The notes: generated by a model not told the origin, from the letters alone. Shown: positions 1 to 8,851, counted from the stretch's first letter. The stretch is 64,000 bases of DNA from Terriglobales bacterium (GCA_035764005.1 DASTZZ010000019.1:144915-208914); one strand, 5' to 3'. Made by a program: numbers and translations.

Positions 1-1464
1 CCGAGTACTCCTTCAGAAATCAAGGAGATGTTCGACGGCATTACTTATGAAAAAGGCGGCGCCGTGTTGCGGATGCTCGAGTCGTACCTCGGTCCTGAAG
101 TCTTCCGCAAAGGCGTAAATGCATATTTAGCGGCGCACGCGAATGGCAACGCGACCTCTGCCGATTTCTGGGATGCGGAAGCGAAAGCATCCGGCAAGCC
201 AGTGGACAAAATGATGCCGACGTTCGTCATGCAGCCCGGCGTGCCTATGCTGACCTTGAGTTCTTCATGTGAGGGCAACAGGGAAACGCTGCAGATGAAG
301 CAGCAACGCTTTCTGATTTCTTCGGATTCGGCTAATTCAGAGAATTCACAGACTTGGCACATTCCGGTTTGCACCAAATCGAGCGGAAACAACGGGGGCA
401 CATGTGCTCTGATCACGTCTCGCGACCAAACAGCCTCAGCTCCGGCTTGTTCCGATTGGGTATTCGGCAACCGCGACGCGAAGGGCTATTACCGCGTCGA
501 ATACACGCCATCGAATCTGGAAAAGATAGGCTCGGTGGCCGAACAGCAGCTCAACGTTCCAGAGCGCATTGCCTTGGTGGAGGACACATGGGCGATGACG
601 CGCGCGGGGAAAACCTCTCTTTCCGATTTTCTCCAGGTCTCGCATCAACTGCGCTCCGAGGAGAACCTGCACGTGATCGACGCACTCTCGAGTCACCTGG
701 ACTATGTCGCAAACTCCCTGATCACCTCGGACGATCGAGCAAAGTTCGATCAGTTTGTACGTGACCAGTTCGGCGCGGCTGCGCGGCGAGTCGGTTGGGA
801 GCCTGCCAGGACTGACACCGACGAGCAGAAGGCATTGCGAGCCAGCCTGCTGGAAATTCTCGGAGATGCGGACGATCCAAACGCGATAACTGCCGCGCGA
901 AAACTTGTAACTCAATACATGAGTGATCCTGCTTCTGTGGATGGCACTGTGATTGGGAATGCGTTCACAGTCGCAGCGCACACTGGCGATGCGGCTCTTT
1001 ATGATCGCTTCACAACAGCGTTCAACCAGAGCAAATCAACCGACCAGTACTACCATTACCTCTTCGCGCTTGCGGATTTCCAACAACCTGAACTTTTGAA
1101 TCGAACCATCTCGCTGGTCGATCAAGGCAAGGTTCGCGAACAGGACTATCCACGTTTCTTCAGTGCCTTGCTGGCGAATCCTGCTTCTCGGGACGCTGCC
1201 TGGAAGTATCTGAAGGAGCACTGGAACGATTTGGCTCCAAAGGTGACTTCGTTCGGTGGCGCCGGCGCGATTTCCGCTTTGGGAAATGCCTGCTCCAGCG
1301 AGATGCATGACGACATCGAGCACTTCTTCGCGGATCATTCGGCACCGGGAGCTCAACGCGCCGTAAAGCAGAGCCTGGAACGCATCAACGACTGCATCGG
1401 TTTCAAGCATCAGCAGGAGGCCAGCATGACTCAATGGCTCAACTCGCACCAGGAGGGACAATGA
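1..1464 (+). CDS. M1 family metallopeptidase (aminopeptidase N-like), C-terminal part, 5' truncated by window edge
   Basis: The frame is open from base 1, so the start codon and the zinc site (HExxH...E) lie upstream of the window. What is visible begins in the catalytic domain: FDGITYEKGGAVLRML is the conserved M1 segment downstream of the zinc ligands, containing the Tyr that stabilises the transition state. An ERAP1-like helical-repeat C-terminal domain of about 330 residues follows (alternating short helices, 'LVEDTWAMTRAGKTSL'). M1 enzymes remove N-terminal residues from peptides and are usually secreted or periplasmic in this lineage; the signal peptide cannot be checked here. The stop codon overlaps the start of the next gene (ATGA), suggesting co-translation. 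Confidence 0.93.
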   Translation, partial: PSTPSEIKEMFDGITYEKGGAVLRMLESYLGPEVFRKGVNAYLAAHANGNATSADFWDAEAKASGKPVDKMMPTFVMQPGVPMLTLSSSCEGNRETLQMKQQRFLISSDSANSENSQTWHIPVCTKSSGNNGGTCALITSRDQTASAPACSDWVFGNRDAKGYYRVEYTPSNLEKIGSVAEQQLNVPERIALVEDTWAMTRAGKTSLSDFLQVSHQLRSEENLHVIDALSSHLDYVANSLITSDDRAKFDQFVRDQFGAAARRVGWEPARTDTDEQKALRASLLEILGDADDPNAITAARKLVTQYMSDPASVDGTVIGNAFTVAAHTGDAALYDRFTTAFNQSKSTDQYYHYLFALADFQQPELLNRTISLVDQGKVREQDYPRFFSALLANPASRDAAWKYLKEHWNDLAPKVTSFGGAGAISALGNACSSEMHDDIEHFFADHSAPGAQRAVKQSLERINDCIGFKHQQEASMTQWLNSHQEGQ

Positions 1465-2018
1465 GCACGGACGATCCAGGCGCAGCATTTCTGGCCGAGG
1501 CCCTGCGCACGTTTCGCGGATACAAGTCGCGAACCGAAGCCGCGTTCGCGCAGCTTCGTTCGGAGGACTGGTTTCGCCTGATCGATCCCGAAGCGAACTC
1601 GATTGCGATCATCGTGAAGCACATGGCCGGCAACATGCGCTCGCGATGGACTGACTTCCTCACCAGCGACGGCGAGAAGCCTGACCGCGACCGTGATAAC
1701 GAATTCGTTCTCGATTCCTCCTCCACGCCTGAGCAGGTGAAGGAGTGGTGGAACAAGGGATGGCAGCTCGTGTTTTCTGCGGTTGAGCCACTCACGGCAG
1801 ACGACCTCAAGAGGACCATCACGATTCGCGGCCAGGAGCACTCGGTAATGGAAGCAATCAGCCGCCAGTTGACGCACTACGCCGAGCACGTGGGGCAGAT
1901 CATCCTGCTGGCAAAGCATTTCCGCGGAGCCGAATGGAAATCGCTCAGCATCCCCAAAGGACAATCGAAGATGGCGGGCGTCAAGGCGGAGATGACGAAT
2001 CGCGCAAGACGCGGGTAG
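1461..2018 (+). CDS. DinB-superfamily / DUF1572-like protein
   Basis: A 185-residue soluble protein starting at ATG 1461, which overlaps the previous stop as ATGA and has a strong AGGAGG ribosome site at about 1451. An in-frame start exists 27 nt upstream, but the Shine-Dalgarno sequence fits 1461. Helix-rich sequence with 'IVKHMAGNMRSRWTDFL' and 'RQLTHYAEHVGQIILLAKH' gives the three-His arrangement of DinB/YfiT four-helix metal-binding proteins (DUF1572 branch). The family includes thiol-dependent transferases and many members of unknown function, so no substrate is proposed. Coupling to the peptidase gene is likely translational rather than evidence of a shared pathway. Confidence 0.8.
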   Translation: MSTDDPGAAFLAEALRTFRGYKSRTEAAFAQLRSEDWFRLIDPEANSIAIIVKHMAGNMRSRWTDFLTSDGEKPDRDRDNEFVLDSSSTPEQVKEWWNKGWQLVFSAVEPLTADDLKRTITIRGQEHSVMEAISRQLTHYAEHVGQIILLAKHFRGAEWKSLSIPKGQSKMAGVKAEMTNRARRG

Positions 2019-2051
2019 GCGAACGGAACCGACGGCGGTAGCCGGTTCTGT

Positions 2052-2960
2052 TTAACTCGCGCGGCGAACCTGTGGCTTTTCTTCTTTTCCGGGTTCGACC
2101 GCCTCTTTGACCGGCGGCAGCTTTCCTACAGCCTTTGCCAATTCGGCATTCACCTCGGCCCCGATCAAGATTGCTGCACTACTCACGTAAAACCACAAGA
2201 GCAATCCAACAACCGCGCCGAGAGCGCCATAGCTCTTGCTCAACTGTGCAAAGTGCTGGAGATAAAAACCCAGCCCGTACGACGCGAAAACCCAAAGCAC
2301 AACTGCAATGATCGATCCGGGAACTGTACGAATGAATCTGCGCTGTTCCACATTGGGAGCAAGATAATAAATAATCTCGACCGCTAAGATCGCGCAGATT
2401 GCGGCGAGCACCCAGCGGAAGTAGAACCACGCCTTGGTGAAGAAGGGGCTGAGGTTCAATTTGGCGGCGAGCATGCCTCCCCAATGCGGTCCGAAGAACA
2501 TCGCGAACAGAAGAATCGTAACCAGCGCACCGACAGCCACCGTCAGCAGCACAGCTAACGGACGCGTCTTCCAGAAGGGCCGCCCCTCCTGCACGTCATA
2601 CGCGACGTTGAGCGCTTCAATCATCGCGCTGAATCCGCCGGATGCGGACCAGATTGTCCCGATGATTCCGAACGACAGAAAACCTGTGCGGTTGGTTGCA
2701 ATCAGGTCAGTGACGACCTTCTGGATGGTCTGCATGGAATCGCGCGGCAGCATGTGCGCCAGCCCGCCGAGGATGTAGTTGAAGAGTCCCTGAATGGGAA
2801 CGTAAACCAGCAGGCTGGCGAGGAAGATCAGGAACGGGATCAGCGACATGAAAAAGTAGTAGGCCAGGCTGCCCGCGAAGGCGAGCAGATGGTGCTGATC
2901 GACGTCCTTGAAAGCCTTGATCAGGGCGCGCCAAACCCGTCGTAGATACGTGAATTTCAT
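2052..2960 (-). CDS. YihY/BrkB-family inner-membrane protein
   Basis: A 302-residue polytopic membrane protein with about six hydrophobic segments. 'FAGSLAYYFFMSLIPFLIF' near residue 28 and 'YGALGAVVGLLLWFYVSS' near residue 245 are signatures of the YihY/UPF0761 (BrkB) family, formerly mis-named ribonuclease BN. The C-terminus is a charged cytoplasmic tail rich in Lys, Glu and Pro. Members are proposed transporters or permeases, with no established substrate. It converges with the preceding + strand gene, whose stop is only about 33 nt away, and is divergent from the toxin-like gene that starts 73 nt beyond its start codon. Confidence 0.9.
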   Translation of the reverse strand: MKFTYLRRVWRALIKAFKDVDQHHLLAFAGSLAYYFFMSLIPFLIFLASLLVYVPIQGLFNYILGGLAHMLPRDSMQTIQKVVTDLIATNRTGFLSFGIIGTIWSASGGFSAMIEALNVAYDVQEGRPFWKTRPLAVLLTVAVGALVTILLFAMFFGPHWGGMLAAKLNLSPFFTKAWFYFRWVLAAICAILAVEIIYYLAPNVEQRRFIRTVPGSIIAVVLWVFASYGLGFYLQHFAQLSKSYGALGAVVGLLLWFYVSSAAILIGAEVNAELAKAVGKLPPVKEAVEPGKEEKPQVRRAS

Positions 2961-3033
2961 CAGGTTCTTAGATGAGAGTTCCCGGAAGTGAGGATGTTCC
3001 CGCGCGACAGCAAACGCTCAGTAGAATGTTCGG

Positions 3034-3558
3034 GTGAAGCGAAAACGGCTGGGATGTCTGATCGTTGTCATTCTGCTCATCATTCTTGCGTACTATCTAT
3101 TTTTTCATCGCAGCTCCAAGCCGGCGGAGGCTCCCCCGAAACCTGTAGAGCATGTCGCTCTTGAACCCACTGCCCGTTACGACCTCGCACGGGACGAGGC
3201 TCAGGGCGGTCACACTCTCGAGCGCCATATCGGGAAAACTGACGCAGAGCTGCGACAGCGCCTCGATAGTGAATCGATCTCTACCGATTCCACCTACACC
3301 GATCGCAACACCGCCGAGATGGCGGTCGATGCTGCGATTCGCGAAAATCATGACAGGATCGATCGCTGGCTGCATCGTCCCGGCGGGCACTCCAACCTGG
3401 TGCTCGACTACGACAGCACGCAGCCCATCGGTCGCAGCATGCGCCGCGACGACGCGCACTCCTTTCCCTGCTCGCACGCCGTGGTGATCCTGAAATGGGT
3501 GAACTCGAATCGGTATTACGTGCTGACAAGCTATCCGGAATGCTGGAGACCGAAATGA
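3034..3558 (+). CDS. Membrane-anchored RNase A-like toxin domain protein (CdiA-CT RNase A family)
   Basis: 174 residues with a GTG start. Residues 1-25 are a basic N-terminus plus one strongly hydrophobic helix (LGCLIVVILLIILAYYLFF), then a Pro-rich linker. Residues 58-174 match the RNase A-like toxin domain found at the C-terminus of contact-dependent inhibition proteins: 'GGHTLERHIGKTDAEL' with His60/His65 near its start, 'STYTDRNTAE' in the middle, and 'YYVLTSYPE' (Thr165, Tyr167) at the end, the places where family catalytic residues lie. There is no CdiA/TpsA scaffold, YeeF or Rhs repeat. The stop overlaps the downstream immunity-like gene as ATGA. A TAGAAT box 6 nt before GTG, with no Shine-Dalgarno sequence, hints at a leaderless message. 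Activity is inferred from the family. Confidence 0.75.
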   Translation: MKRKRLGCLIVVILLIILAYYLFFHRSSKPAEAPPKPVEHVALEPTARYDLARDEAQGGHTLERHIGKTDAELRQRLDSESISTDSTYTDRNTAEMAVDAAIRENHDRIDRWLHRPGGHSNLVLDYDSTQPIGRSMRRDDAHSFPCSHAVVILKWVNSNRYYVLTSYPECWRPK

Positions 3559-3848
3559 TCTCCGGTACCGATCCACGCGAGTACGCGGCGCTGACGCGCT
3601 TCTTGCGCGGATACCTCCATCAGGACGCGGCGGTCGAGTACGGCTCTGCGCGGGCAGCAGCTCAGCAGTTCCGCAAAGATGCCGACGAGCGCGAGACGGC
3701 AATCGTCCACTCCGAGCTTGAGCGCTTGCTTACAGAAACGAGCGCCCTCTCAGTTGCAGACCTGAATCGCGCGCTTCAGCAGCTTGGCAGCGCTTGGCAG
3801 TTTCGTTCGCGAAAAGAGGTTGAGCAGATTCTCAGCGGGCTGAAGTAA
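3555..3848 (+). CDS. CdiI-like immunity protein (contact-dependent inhibition immunity family)
   Basis: 97 residues from ATG 3555, whose first bases overlap the toxin stop (ATGA); longer in-frame starts upstream lie inside the toxin gene. The N-terminal motif 'YAALTRFLRGYLHQD' followed by 'AVEYGSARAAAQQF' is the hallmark of the CdiI_2-type immunity family (xPxLxxFLGxYxHQDW). The rest is an acidic helical body with 'LNRALQQLGSAWQF' near the end. Immunity proteins bind and block one cognate toxin, and toxin-immunity adjacency is the rule, so the partner is almost certainly the RNase A-like protein encoded just upstream. It lacks a signal peptide and should act in the cytoplasm. Confidence 0.75.
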   Translation: MISGTDPREYAALTRFLRGYLHQDAAVEYGSARAAAQQFRKDADERETAIVHSELERLLTETSALSVADLNRALQQLGSAWQFRSRKEVEQILSGLK

Positions 3849-3885
3849 CGCAAGAATTCTGCATCATCGTTTATCATGCCGTTCC

Positions 3886-4671
3886 ATGAAAAACCTGCTC
3901 GCAGTGGTTGCACTCGTTCTCTGCACTTTTTCAGGCGGACTCGCGCAGCTTGCGCCTTCGCAGCCAACCTCCAATCAGCCGCCGCAGGCGGTTGATCCCG
4001 AACTCGAAAAGCTCGTTCCTCAGCTTCAGCGCGCGCACCAGGCGTTAAATGACTGGGCGAATCTCGGCCGCTATCGCGACGCGAACGCAAAGACCCCGCC
4101 TCCGGCTCCGGGTGAGAATCGCGTCGTCTTCATGGGCGATTCGATCACGGATGGGTGGGGCAAGGGCCAGGCTCAGTTCTTTCCCGGCAAGCCGTACATC
4201 AATCGCGGCATCAGCGGACAAACCACGCCACAGATGCTCGTCCGCTTTCGTCCCGATGTAATTCATCTGCAGCCAAAGGTCGTGGTGACGCTTGCGGGCA
4301 CAAACGACATCTCTGCAAATACCGGAGTTGAGACATTGCAGAACGTCGAAGACAATCTCTCCTCGATGTCGGATTTGGCAAAAGCCAATGGCATTCGCGT
4401 TGTGATTGCCTCGGTCATGCCGATCTGCGATTCGCTGCGCCAGCAGAGTGTTCGACGACCGCCGCAGCAGATCGTCGAGTTGAATGACTGGATCAAGAGC
4501 TACACCGCCAAGAACGGATTCATTTACCTCGACTACTACTCGGCGATGGTCGATGGCTCAGGAATGCTGAAGCAGGATTTAACTTTCGACTGCCTGCATC
4601 CGAACGACGCCGGATATGCGGTGATGGCTCCGCTGGCCGAACGGGCAATTCAAGAGGCGTTGCGCAAGTAA
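3886..4671 (+). CDS. SGNH/GDSL-family hydrolase, secreted
   Basis: 261 residues with an N-terminal signal peptide (MKNLLAVVALVLCTFSGGLA). All SGNH blocks are present: block I 'VVFMGDSITDGWG' with the nucleophile Ser, block II Gly in 'INRGISGQTTPQML', block III Asn in 'LAGTNDIS', and block V Asp/His in 'FDCLHPNDAGY'. This layout fits the GDSL esterase/lipase branch close to platelet-activating-factor acetylhydrolase-like and carbohydrate esterases; the ester substrate cannot be read from sequence. It is followed on the same strand by a secreted glycosidase, so a role in deacylating polysaccharide is plausible but unproven. Confidence 0.9.
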   Translation: MKNLLAVVALVLCTFSGGLAQLAPSQPTSNQPPQAVDPELEKLVPQLQRAHQALNDWANLGRYRDANAKTPPPAPGENRVVFMGDSITDGWGKGQAQFFPGKPYINRGISGQTTPQMLVRFRPDVIHLQPKVVVTLAGTNDISANTGVETLQNVEDNLSSMSDLAKANGIRVVIASVMPICDSLRQQSVRRPPQQIVELNDWIKSYTAKNGFIYLDYYSAMVDGSGMLKQDLTFDCLHPNDAGYAVMAPLAERAIQEALRK

Positions 4672-4704
4672 TCTCAAATCGGGATCTTCGCAGCTATCTC
4701 TGAA

Positions 4705-4738
4705 TCTCCCATGTATTTGCCGCATCGTGCATGGGAGA
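4705..4738 (+). terminator. Stem-loop downstream of SGNH hydrolase gene
   Basis: A perfect 9-bp inverted repeat (TCTCCCATG at 4705-4713, CATGGGAGA at 4730-4738) with a 16-nt loop begins 33 nt after the hydrolase stop codon. No T-run follows, so it is either a non-canonical terminator or an mRNA 3'-end stabiliser. Confidence 0.35.
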
Positions 4739-4882
4739 GACGCAGCCTGGCGGCGGCAGTTCTGCTAACACGAGTGTGCCGTCTCGAAGAAATTGCAACC
4801 ACTATCCGGGCTTTGCGAGCTATGCGCTATGATGATTCGCTCGATTTCATCAAACTTGTTCTTTTTCGGGAATGACAAACGA

Positions 4883-6043
4883 ATGACTCTCACCCGCGGG
4901 GCGCTCTCAACTCTCCTCCTGCTGCTTTCTGGCTCGCTTCACCTTGCTGCCCAAACGTCTTCGCCTGCTCCGGATCGCTGGTCAGAGCAAAAAGCCAATG
5001 CCTGGTATCAGCAGCAACCGTGGCTGGTTGGCAGCGACTACATTCCAGCCGACGCGATCAACGAACTGGAGATGTGGCAGGCGGAAACTTTCGATCCACA
5101 GCAGATCGACAAAGAGCTGGGATGGGCAGAGTCGATGGGTATGAACACCATGCGCGTCTTCCTGCACGATCTGGTGTGGAAGCAGGATGCGAAAGGTTTC
5201 ACCCAGCGCATCAACACGTTCCTCAATATCGCTGACAAGCACCACATCCGGCCAATGTTCGTTCTGTTCGACTCAGTGTGGGATCCATTTCCCAAACTGG
5301 GTCCGCAGCATCCACCCATTCCGGGCATTCACAACTCCGGATGGGTGCAAAGTCCGGGAGCCGACGCGTTGACCGATTCATCGCAGTATCCGCGGCTCGA
5401 GGCTTACGTTCGGGGGGTTGTTGGGGCATTCGCGAATGATCGGCGCGTGCTCGCCTGGGACTTATGGAATGAGCCAAACAACACCAACGGCGAGCCTTAT
5501 TCCGACATGGAACCAAAGAACAAGCAGGACCTGGTGTTGGCTCTCCTGCCGCAGGTCTACACATGGGCACGAGCGGCGGGCGCAACTCAGCCGCTTACCA
5601 GTGGCCTTTGGGACGGAGACTGGTCGGCTCCGGAAACACTCACGCCCATGCAGCGCGTGCAGCTCGACCTTTCTGATGTGATCACCTTCCACAATTACGG
5701 CTGGCCCGAGAGCTTCGAGAAGCACGTGCGCTGGCTTGAGCGCTACCATCGTCCGATCATCTGCACCGAGTACATGGCGCGCTCGGTTGGCAGCACCTTC
5801 GACACCATTCTGCCCATCGCGAAAGCTCATCACGTGGGCGCGATCAACTGGGGATTCGTCGCCGGCAAGACGCAGACGTTTTATCCGTGGGAATCGTGGC
5901 AGCATCCGTACATCATGAAACCACCGCCGGTCTGGTTCCATGACATCTTCAATGCATCGGGAGAACCGTACCGTGAAGCAGAGGTGCAATTCATCCGGCG
6001 CATGACGGGAAAAGCCGCTGGCAAGGATGCAGGCGGAAACTGA
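4883..6043 (+). CDS. Secreted glycoside hydrolase, clan GH-A fold (GH5-like, often labelled 1,4-beta-xylanase)
   Basis: 386 residues from ATG 4883, chosen because it gives a clean signal peptide (MTLTRGALSTLLLLLSGSLH...AAQ); a longer in-frame start at 4793 would put 30 odd residues before it. A (beta/alpha)8 catalytic domain follows. The acid/base Glu is in 'AWDLWNEPNN' and the nucleophile Glu in 'IICTEYMAR', each at a strand end as expected for a retaining clan-A enzyme. Aromatic residues around 'NYGWPESF' and 'NWGFVAGKTQTFYPW' probably line the sugar cleft. Close homologues are annotated as cellulase-family or xylanase; the substrate is not determinable here. It probably acts on plant or microbial polysaccharide outside the inner membrane. 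Confidence 0.85.
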   Translation: MTLTRGALSTLLLLLSGSLHLAAQTSSPAPDRWSEQKANAWYQQQPWLVGSDYIPADAINELEMWQAETFDPQQIDKELGWAESMGMNTMRVFLHDLVWKQDAKGFTQRINTFLNIADKHHIRPMFVLFDSVWDPFPKLGPQHPPIPGIHNSGWVQSPGADALTDSSQYPRLEAYVRGVVGAFANDRRVLAWDLWNEPNNTNGEPYSDMEPKNKQDLVLALLPQVYTWARAAGATQPLTSGLWDGDWSAPETLTPMQRVQLDLSDVITFHNYGWPESFEKHVRWLERYHRPIICTEYMARSVGSTFDTILPIAKAHHVGAINWGFVAGKTQTFYPWESWQHPYIMKPPPVWFHDIFNASGEPYREAEVQFIRRMTGKAAGKDAGGN

Positions 6044-6174
6044 ACCCGGCATGCGCGAGCTACTTTGGGGGGACTCGAGAGTGAATTCGGAGGTCCCCAA
6101 ACTCCTCAGTCATCTGGGAGACGAGTTGTGCGTTGCAAACTTAGAGGTTGGTTCTTTCATCTCAAGAATCAACA

Positions 6175-6624
6175 ATGGACAACGCAAGCGCAATCAAACT
6201 CCTGCAAGAACTCGTCGATACCTGCCGCGATGGACAGAACGGATATCGTGACGCCGCCGACCATGTAACCGACTCGCATCTTCGCGAGTTCTTCAACGAG
6301 CAGAGTCTCGCGCGGGCCGGCTTCGCAGGAGAACTCGAACAGGAGATTATTCGGTTAGGAAAAGCCGATCCTGACACTTCAGGCAGCGCCGCTGCTGCAA
6401 TTCGCCGTGCATGGATCGATTTCAAATCGGAACTCGGAGGCGGCGACGCCACGATCCTGGCCAGCGTAGAATCCGGCGAGGATAGCGCCAAAGCATCGTT
6501 CGAGACAGCTTTGCAGGAGCCAAATCTGCGCGAAGATCTCGCGACGCTAATTCGACGGCAACTTACCAGCATCATGGCCGCACACGATCACGTTCGCAGT
6601 CTGCGGGACGCCAAAGCTGCCTGA
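6175..6624 (+). CDS. PA2169-family four-helix-bundle protein (DUF2383)
   Basis: 149 residues starting at ATG 6175. 'LLQELVDTCRDGQNGYRDAADHV' style opening, 'LREFFNEQSLARAGFAGELEQEI' and the final 'RRQLTSIMAAHDHVRSLRD' match DUF2383, a ferritin-like four-helix bundle found in stress and envelope contexts in many proteobacteria and acidobacteria. No signal peptide. The function is unknown; conserved Glu/His positions are compatible with metal binding, but I make no claim of ferroxidase activity. It stands alone between the glycosidase and a TonB-C protein. Confidence 0.8.
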   Translation: MDNASAIKLLQELVDTCRDGQNGYRDAADHVTDSHLREFFNEQSLARAGFAGELEQEIIRLGKADPDTSGSAAAAIRRAWIDFKSELGGGDATILASVESGEDSAKASFETALQEPNLREDLATLIRRQLTSIMAAHDHVRSLRDAKAA

Positions 6625-6864
6625 CATTCGCGCGGGCTCCGCACTGCCGCCTACCGGTACGCCGAGACCGCACTTTCGGACAGGGTGCCTTGCACAATTT
6701 CTATCCCATCAATTCGCGGAAGTCTCTTAAAATGTGAGGCTTGCCTTCTAATTACCACGCCACAGTCTCTCAGTTACTTTGGCTCCACAGGGCAGGTTAC
6801 CCGGGTACATTGACCCTTCGTCACATTCGACATACGCTTGCTCTCGCAGTCAAGGGAGAGTCGT

Positions 6865-7197
6865 ATGGCAAAAGTAATTCGTATAGCTGCCGTCGCCGTT
6901 GTGCTGTGCTCTATGGCGCTGGCCGAGGGCGCGGAGCGCCAGGTTGTGCGCGAACAGCTTCCGGAGTATCCGGTGATGCTGAAGAAGATAGGTATCGGTG
7001 GGACGGTGCGCATTAGCGCGCTCGTAGCAGCCGACGGTTCGGTGAAAGGCACAAAGATCGACGGCGGTAATCCGATGCTAGCGGAACTCGCCAGCAATGC
7101 TGTGAAAAAGTGGAAGTATGCCGCTGCTTCTGAGCAAAGTAGCGAATCAATTGAGTTCAATTTTGACGCGAAGCTCGCAACTGTTCGCGTCAAGTAA
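6865..7197 (+). CDS. Small exported TonB C-terminal domain protein
   Basis: 110 residues. ATG 6865 gives a signal peptide (MAKVIRIAAVAVVLCSMALAEG). The remainder is essentially one TonB C-terminal fold: 'YPVMLKKIGIGGTVRISALVAADGSV' followed by 'LASNAVKKWKYAAA'. Unlike true TonB it has no N-terminal transmembrane anchor followed by a Pro-rich spacer, so it would be released to the periplasm or outer membrane rather than transduce energy from ExbB/ExbD. Such stand-alone TonB-C proteins are common in Acidobacteriota. The role is unknown. Confidence 0.8.
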   Translation: MAKVIRIAAVAVVLCSMALAEGAERQVVREQLPEYPVMLKKIGIGGTVRISALVAADGSVKGTKIDGGNPMLAELASNAVKKWKYAAASEQSSESIEFNFDAKLATVRVK

Positions 7198-7272
7198 TCG
7201 AGAATCAAGCCGCCTGGAGATTTAAATCCCGTCGACGCCTTAGATGGTTACAGCTCAGAAGCTCAGCAGCTT

Positions 7273-7893
7273 TTACGCTGCTGGCTTCTTCGTCTTCTCT
7301 CCTTTGCCGCTCACGCTCAGAGGTTTGGTTCCAGGATCCTGGCCTTCAGTCTCGCCGGTATGCGGATCGATCACGTACAGCAGATCGCTTAGATCGCTGG
7401 CGTGCTCTTCTTCGTCTTTAAGCAGGCGTTCCAGGAGGATTCGGGTCGTAGAGTCGTTATCACCGAAGTAACGAATCATGTCACTGTAGACCTCGATGAC
7501 GATGCGCTCGGCAATCAGGTCTTCCTTAATCATCTCGGCAAGATCGTTCCCTTCCACGTACTGCGACGCTGACCGCTCCAGCAGCGACTTAGGATTGAAG
7601 TCGGGCTTGCCGCCGAGTTGCTGAATGCGATCGGCGATGGCGTCGGCGTGCTCGCGTTCAGCGTCGGCGTGCTCTTTGAATTCATTGCGCACCGACATCC
7701 CGTGCACTCCCGTCGCCATGAAGTAATGGTGCATGTAGCGCAGCACGCAGACGATCTCCGTCGCCAACGCTTCGTTCAGGATTTCAACCGTCCTCTTTAC
7801 GTCACCTTTGTAAGCCTGCGTGACGGCTCCATCCTCAATCTTCTGCATCGCTCGTTTTCTGACTGCCTCAAGGTCTTCAGTAAATGCCGGCAT
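7273..7893 (-). CDS. Bacterioferritin-like / ferritin-superfamily protein
   Basis: 206 residues. The ferritin-like four-helix bundle carries Glu and ExxH-type metal ligands in successive helices: 'LNEALATEIVCVLRYMHHYF' (helix 1), 'FKEHADAEREHADAIADRI' (helix 2), 'LIAERIVIEVYSDMIRYF' (helix 3) and 'LLKDEEEHASDLSDLL' (helix 4). That is the di-iron pattern of bacterioferritin and related proteins. It is longer than typical bacterioferritin because of a Lys/Gly-rich C-terminal tail ending 'GKGEKTKKPAA', which could bind nucleic acid as in Dps-like proteins (inference). It probably stores iron or detoxifies peroxide in the cytoplasm. Stands alone, divergent from the crotonase gene. Confidence 0.85.
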   Translation of the reverse strand: MPAFTEDLEAVRKRAMQKIEDGAVTQAYKGDVKRTVEILNEALATEIVCVLRYMHHYFMATGVHGMSVRNEFKEHADAEREHADAIADRIQQLGGKPDFNPKSLLERSASQYVEGNDLAEMIKEDLIAERIVIEVYSDMIRYFGDNDSTTRILLERLLKDEEEHASDLSDLLYVIDPHTGETEGQDPGTKPLSVSGKGEKTKKPAA

Positions 7894-8041
7894 GATGGCT
7901 CCTCGTCCTGAGTTCAGGAATCAAACTCGATGAGAAGCAGCTCACCGGAGAGGAGATGCCCAATCCGCTGAAGATAGCTGTGGATTACGCTTTGCATGCG
8001 CAAGTTACAATGCAGAGTTTGCCGCGAGGAAACAGGATCCC

Positions 8042-8851
8042 ATGTCCCCCACCACGGAAAGTGTACAGAAGACTTTAATCAACTACAGCACAGATGCCGG
8101 CGTTGCAGTACTTGAACTGAGCGATCCTCCTGCCAACACGTACACGTACGAAATGAACCGGCAGCTCGACGACGCGATCCTGCGTGCCCGCATGGACAAA
8201 GATGTATATGTGATCGTGCTCACCGGCGCGGGCAACAAATTCTTCTCTGCCGGCGCGAACATCAACATGCTCACCAGCGTGGATCCGACTTACAAGTATT
8301 ACTTCTGCCTCCATGCTAATGAGACGCTGCTTCGTCTTGAGAACACGCCCAAACTGGTAATTGCAGCCATCAACGGCCACTGCGTAGGAGGCGGGCTCGA
8401 AATCGCGCTCGCTGCCGACATTCGCATCGCTCGGAAAGATGCAGGCAAGATCGGCCTTCCCGAGGTGAATCTAGGCGTCCTTCCCGGAACGGGAGGCACT
8501 CAGCGTTTGTCACGTGTTGTCGGAAAATCAAAAGCCATCGAGCTCATGGCTCTAGGCAAGACTTTCAGCTTTTCTGAAGCCAAAGACCTGGGCATCGTGA
8601 ACGACGTTTTCGACCCTGACAACTTCATGCCGGCGGTGCTCGAATACGCGCGCCAGTTCTGCCCACCAAACAAAGCGGCGCTCGCCGTCGGCCGTATCAA
8701 ACGTGCGGTTCAGAGCGGCTGGGAGATCCCCATCGAGTCCGGTCTCGCGCTCGAACGGGAGAACCAACAGCTTCTCTTCGAGAGCGACGACGCGAAGGAG
8801 GGCCTGAGCGCCTATATCGAGAAGCGTCCGGCGGTCTTCACCGCGAAATGA
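8042..8851 (+). CDS. Enoyl-CoA hydratase/isomerase (crotonase) family protein
   Basis: 269 residues with the crotonase fold. The oxyanion hole is formed at 'FSAGANINML' and 'NGHCVGGGLEIALAADIRIA', and the hydratase Glu region is 'GLPEVNLGVLPGTGGTQRL'. The Glu in 'LPEVNLG' corresponds to the second catalytic acid; the first position (usually Glu in 'GGGxE') is present as 'GGGLE'. It most likely hydrates a trans-2-enoyl-CoA in fatty- or aromatic-acid beta-oxidation. Its stop overlaps the start of the CoA-transferase gene (ATGA), so the two are co-translated. Confidence 0.9.
   Translation: MSPTTESVQKTLINYSTDAGVAVLELSDPPANTYTYEMNRQLDDAILRARMDKDVYVIVLTGAGNKFFSAGANINMLTSVDPTYKYYFCLHANETLLRLENTPKLVIAAINGHCVGGGLEIALAADIRIARKDAGKIGLPEVNLGVLPGTGGTQRLSRVVGKSKAIELMALGKTFSFSEAKDLGIVNDVFDPDNFMPAVLEYARQFCPPNKAALAVGRIKRAVQSGWEIPIESGLALERENQQLLFESDDAKEGLSAYIEKRPAVFTAK

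Noticed and set aside
436..981. Long open frame on the minus strand inside the M1 peptidase gene
   Set aside because: Shadow of the real gene; no recognisable sequence and no ribosome site.
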